Notes: generated by a model not told the origin, from the letters alone. 64,000 nucleotides of DNA from Campylobacter concisus (GCF_003048405.1 NZ_PIQS01000006.1:1-64000), one strand, 5' to 3'; positions 1 through 8,247 are shown, counted from the stretch's first letter. Made by a program: numbers and translations.

Positions 1-341
1 TTTAGGAAGTGGTTGGTTAAGAGGCCTTCGATCTTGCCACCAAGCGGGCAGGCTTTAGGTGAGTCAGAGTGGATCTTGAAAAGTTTTTCTTTATCATTTA
101 CTGCGTTAAAAATTTGAAGGAGGGTTATATCTTTTGGCTCTTTCGCAAGACTCACTCCACCAACTCCAGCTACGACATTCACGAGTCCTGCAGCCTTTAG
201 AGTACCGAGCAGGCGCCTAACTATGACCGGATTCGTGTTTATACTACCTGCTATAAATTCGCTCGTGACTTTCTCGCCTTTGAAAAAACAAGCTGCTAAA
301 ACTACATGGATCGCGGTTGAAAACTTGATCCCTACTTGCAT
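1..341 (-). CDS. Rrf2 family transcriptional regulator (3' end cut by window)
   Basis: About 113 residues are visible; the C-terminus lies beyond base 1. The protein starts MQVGIKFSTAIHVVLAA, followed by a winged helix-turn-helix containing SEFIAGSINTNPVIVRRL and then GGVSLAKEPKDITLLQIF, the Rrf2-family pattern (YwnA-like subgroup). Cysteines are few: one near residue 18 and one in SPKACPLGG near residue 103, so the classic three-cysteine Fe-S cluster motif is not evident. The start has a Shine-Dalgarno-like AAGGACAG just upstream and a TATAAT box about 25 bases further. The next gene upstream on the same strand is an NAD(P)H-binding protein, the usual partner of YwnA-type regulators, which suggests redox control. 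Family assignment is firm; the effector and targets are unknown. Confidence 0.85.
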   Translation of the reverse strand, partial: MQVGIKFSTAIHVVLAACFFKGEKVTSEFIAGSINTNPVIVRRLLGTLKAAGLVNVVAGVGGVSLAKEPKDITLLQIFNAVNDKEKLFKIHSDSPKACPLGGKIEGLLTNHFL

Positions 342-364
342 AACTGTCCTTGAAATTTTTTCTG

Positions 365-370
365 ATTATA
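365..370 (-). promoter_or_regulatory. Probable -10 box for the Rrf2 gene
   Basis: TATAAT on the minus strand, 24 bases upstream of the ATG at 341. No good -35 hexamer is seen at 17 bases, which is normal for Campylobacter sigma-70 promoters. Confidence 0.5.
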
Positions 371-407
371 CTTTAAATTTTTACTAAAAGCAGTTTATTT
401 TCAGTTT

Positions 408-449
408 AGATTTGACAAGCCGACTTTTTGTGCCAGCTATGTCAAATCT
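408..449. repeat. 10-bp inverted repeat between NAD(P)H-binding gene and Rrf2 gene
   Basis: Perfect arms AGATTTGACA (408-417) and TGTCAAATCT (440-449) with a further AGC/GCT pairing inside. It lies just after the stop of the 457-1092 gene, so on the minus strand it can act as a terminator hairpin, although no strong T run follows. It could also be an operator for the Rrf2 gene. Confidence 0.5.
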
Positions 450-456
450 ATAATTT

Positions 457-1092
457 TTATGCTCGCTCACCAACTGCAGTAAAGCGTTTTTGTATAAATT
501 TTTTGTTTTTTAGCTCGTCTATGATCGCAAGCGCAAGGTCTGCATAGCTTATATAGCTCTCATTTTTTGAGTTTAAGATGAGATTATCTCCACCAAGCAC
601 GTATTTACCAGTACGAGCACCATTTACGTCGTAGTCGCCTGCTGGGCTTACGTATGTCCAAAGTAAATCGCTCCTATCTTTTAGCTCAAAATAAGACTCC
701 GCAGTCGCCTTTGCCACACCCATATATGCAGCCGGGAAGTCTGGCGTATCCATTACCATTGTGCCCTTATCATCTACAAATAATGTACCAGCACCACCAA
801 CTACAAGTAGTCTTGCGTTGCTACCCTCTAGCAAATTTGCAAGATGAGCAGCAACTTTTTTATGAAGTGGGAAAGTCTCTTCACTCCATGCTGCAAATGC
901 GCTGATCACTGCGTCAAAGCCTGCTAGATCAGCCTTTGTAAGCTCGAAAATATCTTTATAGACAACCTTTACGCTTTCGTTTTTATACTCTTTGTTTCTA
1001 ACGATCGCTGTGACGTCGTAATCTTGTTTTAGTGCCTCATTTACTAAATTTACACCGCTTTTGCCGTTTGCGCCTATGATTGCTATTTTCAT
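457..1092 (-). CDS. NAD(P)H-binding oxidoreductase, NmrA/YwnB-like
   Basis: 211 residues. The N-terminus MKIAIIGANGKSGVNLV carries the GxxGxxG dinucleotide-binding loop (residues 7-13) of an atypical short-chain dehydrogenase. The protein lacks the YxxxK catalytic pair of classical SDRs, which fits the NmrA/YwnB-type NAD(P)H-binding group of redox sensors or quinone reductases. VYKDIFELTKADLAGFDAV is the usual segment after the second strand. It has an AGAGAA ribosome site upstream and lies between an Rrf2 regulator downstream and a cupin gene upstream, all on the minus strand. A role in redox or electrophile stress is inferred from this context; the substrate is unknown. Confidence 0.82.
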   Translation of the reverse strand: MKIAIIGANGKSGVNLVNEALKQDYDVTAIVRNKEYKNESVKVVYKDIFELTKADLAGFDAVISAFAAWSEETFPLHKKVAAHLANLLEGSNARLLVVGGAGTLFVDDKGTMVMDTPDFPAAYMGVAKATAESYFELKDRSDLLWTYVSPAGDYDVNGARTGKYVLGGDNLILNSKNESYISYADLALAIIDELKNKKFIQKRFTAVGERA

Positions 1093-1121
1093 TATTTCTC
1101 TTTTAAATTTTGTTTTTAAAT

Positions 1122-1496
1122 TTACAGCCAGCTTGGCTTTACGTCATCAACTATCACGCCGTCGCTCATTGTGTATTGCTCTAGGCTACCGCGTTTTGTC
1201 TGGATGCAGATCATTTTGATGCCGTTTTTGCCAGCTTTAAAGCACCTTTTACCCTCTGGATCTATGCGCACCGCATCTCCTTTGCTTACTTTTAGCACCT
1301 CACCGTCGATGAAAAGCTCACCCTCACCCTCTAGGATGATGTAAAGCTCCTCGTTTTGCTTATGTGCATGGACAAATGGCACGCTCACATTTGCTGGAAG
1401 CTCGTTTATAGATACCTCACAGCCGCTTAAATTTAAAGCCTCTTTTAGCTCGACTCTTGGCTCGTTTGCGATCTTTGCAACCTGAAAATTTTTCAT
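1122..1496 (-). CDS. Small cupin-domain protein
   Basis: 124 residues from the ATG at 1496. This start is preferred over an upstream ATG at 1577 because AAGGAGAA sits 6-13 bases before it and because the upstream ATG falls inside a promoter/operator. The single beta-barrel holds the metal-binding motif HAHKQNEELYIILEGEGE (cupin motif 1, with His-x-His and a Glu) followed by VSKGDAVRIDPEGKRCF (motif 2, with Cys in place of the usual His). The ligand is unknown; stand-alone cupins of this size often bind a metal and a small carboxylate. It is followed 29 bases later by the NAD(P)H-binding gene. Its promoter carries two copies of a palindrome, so expression is probably tightly repressed. Confidence 0.85.
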   Translation of the reverse strand: MKNFQVAKIANEPRVELKEALNLSGCEVSINELPANVSVPFVHAHKQNEELYIILEGEGELFIDGEVLKVSKGDAVRIDPEGKRCFKAGKNGIKMICIQTKRGSLEQYTMSDGVIVDDVKPSWL

Positions 1497-1515
1497 TTTG
1501 TTCTCCTTATTTTTT

Positions 1516-1538
1516 GTTGTAATATTTTTATTTACAAC
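1516..1538. promoter_or_regulatory. Palindromic operator A, downstream of the cupin transcription start
   Basis: GTTGTAA (1516-1522), nine bases, TTACAAC (1532-1538). Same arms and spacing as operator B. It lies just downstream of the expected start of transcription (about 1542, minus strand). Confidence 0.6.
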
Positions 1539-1548
1539 TGATGAGTGA

Positions 1549-1577
1549 AGTATAATAATTTTTTGTTGTAATGTCAA
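1549..1577 (-). promoter_or_regulatory. Cupin promoter: TTGACA, 17 bases, TATACT
   Basis: On the minus strand the -35 hexamer TTGACA is at 1577-1572 and the -10 hexamer TATACT at 1554-1549, separated by exactly 17 bases. This is a strong sigma-70 promoter by sequence, unusual here because most promoters in this genome lack a recognisable -35. The -35 is the spacer of operator B. Confidence 0.75.
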
Positions 1578-1591
1578 TAGTTACAACAAAA
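1561..1591. promoter_or_regulatory. Palindromic operator B, enclosing the cupin -35 box
   Basis: Arms TTTTGTTGTAA (1561-1571) and TTACAACAAAA (1581-1591) are perfect 11-base inverted repeats around a 9-base spacer that contains the -35 hexamer. A protein bound here should exclude RNA polymerase. Confidence 0.7.
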
Positions 1592-1742
1592 TTTTTATTA
1601 TTTTTAAAATTCAATCTTTAAGCGGCACTAAAGCAGATGCAGGGCATATTTATACAGTTTTTAGCTTGCTTAGCCTCTAGTCAGGTAGCGCCAGAGCTTG
1701 CTATGGATGCTTAAATTTATCAGTAAAAGGTGATCATTTTAG

Positions 1743-2714
1743 ATGCAAGAGACCCACTCTCATCACTCTCACGTCGAGCATGGCGGTATGCACATTCATA
1801 CTAGCAATAAAACTGTTTTAAGAAATTCATTTTTTCTAATTTTCACGTTTATGATAGTTGAGGCCGTTTTTGGCTTCGTTTCAAACTCGCTTGCGCTTAT
1901 TAGCGACGCATTTCACATGCTCTCAGACGCCGCAGCTCTTTTTTTGTCGCTGGTTGCTTTTAAGATCGCAGAAAAAAGGGCAAATTTACAAAAGACCTTT
2001 GGCTACAAAAGGGTCGAGATCATCGCAGCTTTTATAAACGCCATAGCTCTTATTGTGCTTGCTGTTTTTGTCATAGTCGAAGCGATCATTAGGCTTTTTA
2101 ACGAGCCACAGATAGAGGCTGAGACGATGCTTCTTGTTAGTATTTTGGGACTTGTGGTAAATTTAGTCGTAGCTGTTTATATGCATAAAAGCGCTGATAC
2201 AAAAGAAAACTTAAATATGAAAGGCGCTTATTTGCACGTGCTTGGCGACACGCTTGGCTCAGTTGGCGCCATCGTTGCAGCGCTTCTTGTGATGAAATTT
2301 AACTTCACGCAGGCCGATAGCATCGCAAGTATCTTTGTCTCGATGCTCATCATAAAAAGTGGCGCTAGCTTGCTAAAAGATAGCTTTAATATCCTGATCG
2401 AAGCGGTGCCACTTAAGCTTGATACGGATGAAATTTTAGGCGTCATTAAGAGTGTAGATGGTGTTAGGTTTGTGCACGACTTGCATATCTGGGCAATAAA
2501 TGCTGGCACAAACGCACTGATCGCTCATATAGTCGTGGATGATGAACTAAAGGCGGCTGAAATTTCAAAGATGATAAAGCAGATCGAGCACGAGCTATTT
2601 CACGTAGGCATCGGCCATGTCACGCTTCAGTTTGAAAGTGAGAACCTTGGACACAAAGACGATCTCATCTGCGAGCTAAATGATGAAGATGATCACTGCG
2701 GGCATCATCACTAA
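1743..2714 (+). CDS. Cation diffusion facilitator, zinc-type efflux pump
   Basis: 323 residues, inner-membrane proton/metal antiporter of the CDF family (CzcD/ZitB-like). Six hydrophobic segments are visible. The transport site has the zinc-type HxxxD pair in the second (SDAFHMLSD, residues 54-62) and fifth (LHVLGD, about 163-169) membrane helices. The N-terminus is histidine-rich (THSHHSHVEHGGMHIHT) and the C-terminus ends DDHCGHHH, both typical metal-collecting tails. The C-terminal cytoplasmic domain includes RFVHDLHIWAINAG. AAGGTGAT before the ATG serves as ribosome site. The stop codon is one base from the stop of the convergent restriction gene. Zn2+ is the most likely substrate; Cd2+ or Co2+ cannot be excluded. 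Confidence 0.92.
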   Translation: MQETHSHHSHVEHGGMHIHTSNKTVLRNSFFLIFTFMIVEAVFGFVSNSLALISDAFHMLSDAAALFLSLVAFKIAEKRANLQKTFGYKRVEIIAAFINAIALIVLAVFVIVEAIIRLFNEPQIEAETMLLVSILGLVVNLVVAVYMHKSADTKENLNMKGAYLHVLGDTLGSVGAIVAALLVMKFNFTQADSIASIFVSMLIIKSGASLLKDSFNILIEAVPLKLDTDEILGVIKSVDGVRFVHDLHIWAINAGTNALIAHIVVDDELKAAEISKMIKQIEHELFHVGIGHVTLQFESENLGHKDDLICELNDEDDHCGHHH

Positions 2715-2715
2715 T

Positions 2716-5421
2716 CTAAGCTTTATTGATAATTTTTTTGGTTGTTTCTATCTTTTTGTCAGCCCAAAGCACGACGTCTTTTATGGCTAGTTTTTCAATG
2801 GCTTTTATGAAATTTTCCATAAATTCGTAGTCGATTTCGCCGTTTTCGTTTGTTGGTAAAATAATTTTTACATTTTTTAAAATTTCTACATTATAAGAGC
2901 TGCTACCCCATGTAAAATTTGAAAATCCACATCGCATTGAAGTAATAATATAATTTGCTATATTGCTATTCAAGTTAAAATTTATGGGTATAAAAATTTT
3001 AATCTTATCACCGGTAAAATATTTGTCCTTTTGAAAAAACATTGTAGCTGTATCTTGACCAAAGCTGATCGTATTTTTATCATTTAAATATTGTATATCT
3101 TCATCTATATATCCGCGAATTCCATTATTTTTATCTCCGCGAGCTACATAAGGATATTGTCCGCCAAACTGAATTTTATTTGCGTCAAATTTACGTTTTG
3201 GAGTTTGAATTTTAAACAAATCGCCGATTTTAAATTCCTTCGCCGCTACCCCCCCCCGTTTATTAAATTTATCAAATTTAACGAGTGTAGATTTTTCGAC
3301 ATCAGTTAGCTTGTAATTTTTAAGTCCAGTTACTGCGAGATACGCGTCGAGTTCTTCGATAAATTTTTCCATAAAGGAAAAATTTATCTCGCCGCCTAGC
3401 GTCGGCAAGAGGATTTTTGTATTATAGAAAAGTCTTTCAAAATCTCTAACTAAACTGCCTTGATAAATTTTTTGATTTTTATTTAAAAGAACTATAAAAT
3501 ATTGAGCCACCTTGCTATTAAAATAATTAAATTTTGGATAAATAGTTTTAGTAAACTGCCCTGCGTAAAAATCCTTTTCCATATAAAAAAACTGCATTCC
3601 AAGCATTCCAACCGCCAGTGAATTGCCTGATATTTTATGCTCCTCATCCAAATAATCGACATAGCCTGCAATACCATTATTTAAAACTGTTCTTGTGAAA
3701 TATGGATAAACTCCATTCTCGGAAAAATTAAAACTATCTTTATTTAGTTGTGGATTTGACTTCACATTAAATAATTTATCAAGCCTAAATTCCTCAAATT
3801 TCCCGCCATTTGCTTTAAATTCTCGTTCTAAATTTGCAATTCGTTGACTTACAATACTGCTTCTACTGGGATTATCCTTTTTTAAAATTTGCGACACTTC
3901 CCAGCTTAGATAGTCGCTTACGCTCTTTTTAAAATCAGCTAGCGTCGGCATCGCATCGATCTTCTTATGCTGATCAAAATTCCAATCAGAGCCACTTTTT
4001 GTTATCAAATCCTCGACAAAAATTTCGTCTAATTTCCAAAGCCTTGGATCTACTTTTGCGGCTCTGCCAGCTTTATAAATTTTAACTATATCAGCGTATC
4101 TTTGCGTAGGTTCGTCTAGCTCCTGTAATGAGCGAGAAGTTCTTTTATAACCGTCATTTCTAAAGTCTATAAATTTAACAGAGCGTTCGAAGTCGTGTGG
4201 TTCGTGTGCTTTAAAAATATAAATACTCGTTTGAACTCCCGCGACTGGCACAAAAAGATCGACTGGCATTTTTATACTTGCTAGTAAAGTGTGGGATTTT
4301 AAAATTTGTTGATTTGATTTCACAGCTTTGCCGCTACCTGCACTATCTTGGATGATTATGGCGCCAAGCCCGCCTTTTGCCATCCTATCAAGCCCATAAG
4401 CAATAAATGGCATACCATTTTCATCAAATGTAAATGGTGGATTTAGCAAAATTCTATCGGCTTTAAAATTTGAGTAAAGCTCATCTGGGCGATTAAATGC
4501 ACTGCCGTGTTCTATTCGAGCTGAACCGTCACCACGCAATATCATATTAGTAGCCGCAAGAGTATACATTTCGGCATTTAGCTCCACGCCTAGAAGCTGA
4601 TTTTTTTTGATCTCATCTATCTTTTTTAGAGCTTCACTACTTCCTTTAGCGTAATTTTCATTAGCGTTTTCTATCATTATTTGCATCGCAGAGATGAGAA
4701 AGCCAGCGCTTCCAGTGGCTAAATCCATAACGCGGTTATCTTTGTTTATATCTAGAATTTCAGCCATCATTTTAGTTATATAAGGTGGAGTAAGCACAAT
4801 ACCAAGCTCTTTGCCATCACCTAAAGCATATTTTAAAAACTCACTATACATCTCACCCATTACGTCGATATGCCCAAAGCTTTCACCACCTGAGCCATCT
4901 ATCTTTTGAAAAATATTTCTATATAGAAACGTGAAAATTTGCTTGGTAGTGCTTGATTTTTCTTTTAATAAATGTGCAACTTCTTTGTCGTTTGGTTTAG
5001 TTTCATCTATCTCGTCTCGTTGTGAATTTTTTGAAATTTCATTAAAGGAAGCTAGCATTAAATTTAGCTTTTCGGACGGAATTTTTCTATTTTTTAAAAA
5101 TGAGCTTATGCGACTAGTTATACGAATACCGTCTCGCTCATTATCCAACTGAGAACCTTTCAAATCATCAGGTGTTAGTCCGTAGTTCTCTTTTATGTCT
5201 TGCATTGAAAGCAGCATCCCAGAGACGTAAAGGACTCGTTGTGGAGCGGTGATATTGTGATTATGCATTAGCTTATTTAGTTTTTTGGCATAAATTTTAA
5301 GAATTTCGCGTGATGTAATTAAAAATCTGTGTTTATCTTCATCAGTTAATTTTGCATCTTTGTAAAAATTTTCAAAACTATTTTTATTTTCGAGGAAATT
5401 TAAAGTTTTATAATTATCCAT
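2716..5421 (-). CDS. Type IIG restriction-modification: methyltransferase fused to two target-recognition domains, phase-variable
   Basis: 901 residues. Order: helical N-terminal region (1-180), N6-adenine methyltransferase (about 180-480) with AdoMet motif I DLATGSAGF (from D233) and catalytic motif IV NPPF (327-330), a helical connector, then two HsdS-like recognition domains (about 541-715 and 730-885). Both domains contain the YPYxxR...NGIxGYxD pattern of BcgI/CjeI-type specificity domains. The nuclease domain normally fused at the N-terminus is encoded by the preceding gene, whose stop overlaps this start by 8 bases. Between the recognition domains lies a run of nine G (3249-3257; R722-G723-G724). 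Loss of one G gives an immediate TAG; gain of one gives TAA after six codons. As read, the gene is in frame (ON). Confidence 0.9.
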   Translation of the reverse strand: MDNYKTLNFLENKNSFENFYKDAKLTDEDKHRFLITSREILKIYAKKLNKLMHNHNITAPQRVLYVSGMLLSMQDIKENYGLTPDDLKGSQLDNERDGIRITSRISSFLKNRKIPSEKLNLMLASFNEISKNSQRDEIDETKPNDKEVAHLLKEKSSTTKQIFTFLYRNIFQKIDGSGGESFGHIDVMGEMYSEFLKYALGDGKELGIVLTPPYITKMMAEILDINKDNRVMDLATGSAGFLISAMQIMIENANENYAKGSSEALKKIDEIKKNQLLGVELNAEMYTLAATNMILRGDGSARIEHGSAFNRPDELYSNFKADRILLNPPFTFDENGMPFIAYGLDRMAKGGLGAIIIQDSAGSGKAVKSNQQILKSHTLLASIKMPVDLFVPVAGVQTSIYIFKAHEPHDFERSVKFIDFRNDGYKRTSRSLQELDEPTQRYADIVKIYKAGRAAKVDPRLWKLDEIFVEDLITKSGSDWNFDQHKKIDAMPTLADFKKSVSDYLSWEVSQILKKDNPSRSSIVSQRIANLEREFKANGGKFEEFRLDKLFNVKSNPQLNKDSFNFSENGVYPYFTRTVLNNGIAGYVDYLDEEHKISGNSLAVGMLGMQFFYMEKDFYAGQFTKTIYPKFNYFNSKVAQYFIVLLNKNQKIYQGSLVRDFERLFYNTKILLPTLGGEINFSFMEKFIEELDAYLAVTGLKNYKLTDVEKSTLVKFDKFNKRGGVAAKEFKIGDLFKIQTPKRKFDANKIQFGGQYPYVARGDKNNGIRGYIDEDIQYLNDKNTISFGQDTATMFFQKDKYFTGDKIKIFIPINFNLNSNIANYIITSMRCGFSNFTWGSSSYNVEILKNVKIILPTNENGEIDYEFMENFIKAIEKLAIKDVVLWADKKIETTKKIINKA
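3249..3257 (-). repeat. Poly-G(9) phase-variation tract
   Basis: Nine consecutive C on the plus strand are nine G in the coding strand of the type IIG gene. Campylobacter uses such G tracts for slipped-strand phase variation. With G9 the frame reads through both recognition domains; with G8 or G10 it stops within seven codons. I noticed no other G/C run of this length in the window. Confidence 0.85.
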
Positions 5422-5875
5422 AAAATTTAAATGTCAATTCACTACTGCCCCAAACAAAATATACGCAAATTTGTAGGTTTTCTTCACTATCGCCAGCAAT
5501 ACCGATTGCGACGGCTTCGTGATATTTGCCACTTGCGATTATTGAACGAGCATAATGAAGTGCGCCATTTACAGCATAGCCTGATATGGAATTGTCGTCA
5601 AATTTCATCTCGTTTTTATCTTTGTCTTTAGCGATTAATTTTTTCAAACCGAATTTATTTTCTATAATTATGGGAATGTCATAAATTTCTAAGCTAAAAT
5701 CTGGAACCCCAAAATTTTCTTTAGCTTTGGTTTTAGCTGAACCTTTTAATGCTTCTTTTAAATAGGGTGTCATCGCTTGCTTTTCATTAAAATCACACGA
5801 TTTTTTAAGTCCTAAATTTTTAAAAATAGCCTTTATATAGTCATCTATATCGTTTTCATACTGCCACTTTGACAT
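5414..5875 (-). CDS. Type IIG restriction endonuclease domain protein (split from the methyltransferase)
   Basis: 153 residues from the ATG at 5875, chosen because AAGAGGG lies just before it; the frame is open for another 36 codons but has no better start. The core VPDFSLEIYDIPIIIENKFG is a PD-(D/E)xK nuclease signature: D of PD, then E and K in IENK. It is followed by GALHYARSII and HEAVAIGIAGDSEE, the pattern seen at the N-terminus of type IIG RMS enzymes such as the CjeI/BcgI group. It probably supplies cleavage to the downstream methyltransferase-specificity protein, with which it overlaps by 8 bases (ATGGATAA), suggesting translational coupling. Whether it is naturally separate or a split gene cannot be told from one sequence. 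Confidence 0.8.
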   Translation of the reverse strand: MSKWQYENDIDDYIKAIFKNLGLKKSCDFNEKQAMTPYLKEALKGSAKTKAKENFGVPDFSLEIYDIPIIIENKFGLKKLIAKDKDKNEMKFDDNSISGYAVNGALHYARSIIASGKYHEAVAIGIAGDSEENLQICVYFVWGSSELTFKFYG

Positions 5876-6007
5876 AAGCCCTCTTTTTGAAAGTTTTAGA
5901 CGGCATTTTAGCGAAAAATGTATGGAAATGATAGAAATATATTTATTAGTGTTTAAATCAACTTTAGGCAAAATAAAGCCCAAAATTTAGTAAAAAGTAA
6001 AACTTAT

Positions 6008-7798
6008 ATGAAAAACATCAGAAATTTTAGCATCATCGCTCACATCGACCACGGCAAAAGCACGCTTGCTGATCGCCTCATTCAGGAGTGTGGCGCCGTA
6101 AGCGACCGTGAGATGAGCTCGCAGATCATGGACACGATGGACATCGAAAAAGAGCGTGGCATCACGATCAAGGCCCAGTCTGTCCGCCTAAACTACGCAC
6201 TAAATGGGCAAAATTTTATTCTAAATTTGATAGACACCCCAGGACACGTTGATTTTAGCTACGAGGTAAGCCGTAGCCTAGCTAGTTGCGAGGGCGCGCT
6301 GCTTGTCGTGGATGCTAGCCAGGGCGTGGAGGCGCAAACCATCGCAAACGTCTATATCGCACTTGAAAATAACCTAGAGATCATCCCAGTCATCAACAAG
6401 ATCGATCTACCAGCAGCTGACCCTGCTAGGGTAAAAGATGAGATAGAGCACATCATCGGACTTGACTGCTCAGGAGCGATCGAAGTGAGCGCAAAAACAG
6501 GCGTTGGCATAAAAGAGCTACTTGAAGCGATCATCACGAGGATCCCTGCGCCAAATGGCGACGTAAGCAAGCCTACAAAGGCGCTAATCTACGATAGTTG
6601 GTTTGACAACTACCTTGGCGCGCTTGCACTTGTGCGTGTTTATGATGGTGAAATTTCAAAAAATGATGAAATTTTGGTCATGGGCACGGGCAAAAAACAC
6701 ATCGTGCTAGACCTCATGTATCCAAATCCTATAGCTCCGATCAAGACTAAAACGCTTAGCGCTGGCGAGGTTGGCATCGTTGTTTTGGGGCTTAAAAACG
6801 TTAGCGACGTGCAAGTTGGAGATACGATAACACAGTCAAGAAATCCTCTAAAAGAGCCAGTTGGCGGCTTTGAGAGGGCTAAGCCGTTTGTTTTTGCGGG
6901 ACTTTATCCAATAGAAACTGATAAATTTGAAGATCTGCGTGATGCGCTGGATAAGCTAAAGCTAAATGACAGCTCCATTAGCTACGAGCCAGAGACCTCG
7001 GTCGCACTTGGATTTGGCTTTAGGGTTGGCTTTTTAGGTCTTCTTCATATGGAGGTCGTCAAAGAGAGGCTAGAGCGCGAGTTTGACTTGGACCTCATTG
7101 CTACAGCGCCAACCGTGACCTACGAAGTCATTCAAACAGATGGACTAAATTTAAAGATCCAAAACCCAAGCCAGCTGCCATCAGTCAATAAAATAGACTC
7201 AATCCTTGAGCCGTATGTGAAAGCCACTATCATCACGCCAAGCGAGTTTTTGGGCAACATCATCACACTTTTAAACAATCGCCGCGGCATACAAACAAAG
7301 ATGGACTACATCACGACTGACCGCGTTTTACTCGAGTATGACATACCGATGAATGAAATCGTGATGGACTTTTATGACAAGCTAAAATCAAGCACCAAAG
7401 GCTACGCGAGCTTTGACTATGAGCCTAGCGACTACCGCGTGGGTGATCTAGTAAAGCTTGATGTAAAAGTGGCTGGCGAGACGGTCGATGCGCTCTCTAT
7501 TATCGTGCCTGAGAGCAAGGCGCAGACAAAGGGCAGGGACTTCGTAAAGGCGATGAAAGATATCGTGCCTCGTCAGCTCTTTGAAGTGGCGATACAAGCT
7601 AGCATCGGTAATAAAATAATCGCCCGCGAAACCGTAAAATCAATGGGTAAAAACGTCACAGCCAAGTGCTACGGCGGCGACATCACTCGTAAGAGGAAGT
7701 TGCTAGAAAAGCAAAAAGAGGGTAAGAAGCGGATGAAGGCCATTGGCAAGGTAAATTTGCCGCAAGAGGCGTTTTTATCCGTCCTAAAAATAGACTAG
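6008..7798 (+). CDS. lepA: Elongation factor 4 (LepA), ribosome back-translocating GTPase
   Basis: 596 residues, the full length for LepA/EF-4. GTPase motifs: P-loop AHIDHGKST near the N-terminus, the switch-I segment with [15 protein letters not shown], and NKID. After the EF-G-like domains comes the LepA-specific C-terminal domain ending VLKID, with RKKLLEK-like basic residues (written [12 protein letters not shown]). It acts on stalled or mis-translocated ribosomes. It lies alone on the plus strand, diverging from the restriction genes, with only a weak ribosome site before the ATG. Confidence 0.97.
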   Translation: MKNIRNFSIIAHIDHGKSTLADRLIQECGAVSDREMSSQIMDTMDIEKERGITIKAQSVRLNYALNGQNFILNLIDTPGHVDFSYEVSRSLASCEGALLVVDASQGVEAQTIANVYIALENNLEIIPVINKIDLPAADPARVKDEIEHIIGLDCSGAIEVSAKTGVGIKELLEAIITRIPAPNGDVSKPTKALIYDSWFDNYLGALALVRVYDGEISKNDEILVMGTGKKHIVLDLMYPNPIAPIKTKTLSAGEVGIVVLGLKNVSDVQVGDTITQSRNPLKEPVGGFERAKPFVFAGLYPIETDKFEDLRDALDKLKLNDSSISYEPETSVALGFGFRVGFLGLLHMEVVKERLEREFDLDLIATAPTVTYEVIQTDGLNLKIQNPSQLPSVNKIDSILEPYVKATIITPSEFLGNIITLLNNRRGIQTKMDYITTDRVLLEYDIPMNEIVMDFYDKLKSSTKGYASFDYEPSDYRVGDLVKLDVKVAGETVDALSIIVPESKAQTKGRDFVKAMKDIVPRQLFEVAIQASIGNKIIARETVKSMGKNVTAKCYGGDITRKRKLLEKQKEGKKRMKAIGKVNLPQEAFLSVLKID

Positions 7799-7817
7799 TG
7801 GCTTATCTTTTGTGCCC

Positions 7818-7898
7818 TTTTGAAAGAGTTAGTGAAATTTTGGCTTGATGAACTACGTGTTCTATCCGCACCAAAATTTCACGTCACAGCTTTCAAAA
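7818..7898. repeat. Long interrupted inverted repeat downstream of lepA
   Basis: Outer arms TTTTGAAAG (7818-7826) and CTTTCAAAA (7890-7898), inner arms GTGAAATTTTGG (7832-7843) and CCAAAATTTCAC (7871-7882), both perfect, with a 27-base centre. This occupies the 218-base gap after lepA. No open reading frame I can support lies there. It could be the lepA terminator region, a small RNA, or the remnant of a mobile repeat. Confidence 0.6.
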
Positions 7899-8016
7899 TC
7901 ATCACAAAATATCTCGCCTGATTGTGAGCTGACGATACTGATGCAGCAAGGATCTTATTTTGGCAAATAGGTTTTTTGATTAAAATTTAAATGCTAAATT
8001 TGTAAAAAGGAGCGCT

Positions 8017-8247
8017 ATGCCATTTGTGAAAATTTGTGTGACAAAAGAGGGCGATAGCCCAAGTGTTGAGCAAAAAGAGAAGATGATAAGCGGAGTCACT
8101 AAACTAATAAGCGAAATTTTAGGAAGAAATGCTCAAAATACTGTTGTAATCATTGACGAGATAGACACTAATAATTACGGTATAGCAGGAGAGAGTGTGA
8201 AAAATCTTCGTAAAAAACAAAACGAGCAAAAGGAAGTGAAATGCTAA
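8017..8247 (+). CDS. 4-oxalocrotonate tautomerase family protein
   Basis: 76 residues. The sequence starts MPFVKICVTKEGDSPS, so the mature protein exposes the catalytic proline at position 1 that defines this family; a GRNAQNTVVIIDEI strand and the NNYGIAGESV segment match the DmpI/XylH-type tautomerase of Helicobacter and Campylobacter. These small proteins form hexamers and interconvert enol and keto acids; the physiological substrate here is unknown since no aromatic degradation genes are nearby. AAGGAG precedes the ATG. It overlaps the next lipoprotein gene by 7 bases, so the three genes 8017-9532 are probably one operon. Confidence 0.88.
   Translation: MPFVKICVTKEGDSPSVEQKEKMISGVTKLISEILGRNAQNTVVIIDEIDTNNYGIAGESVKNLRKKQNEQKEVKC

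Noticed and set aside
7799..8016. Possible gene remnant after lepA (minus-strand frames with several cysteines)
   Set aside because: Stops in every frame and no family recognised; the inverted repeat is the only solid signal.
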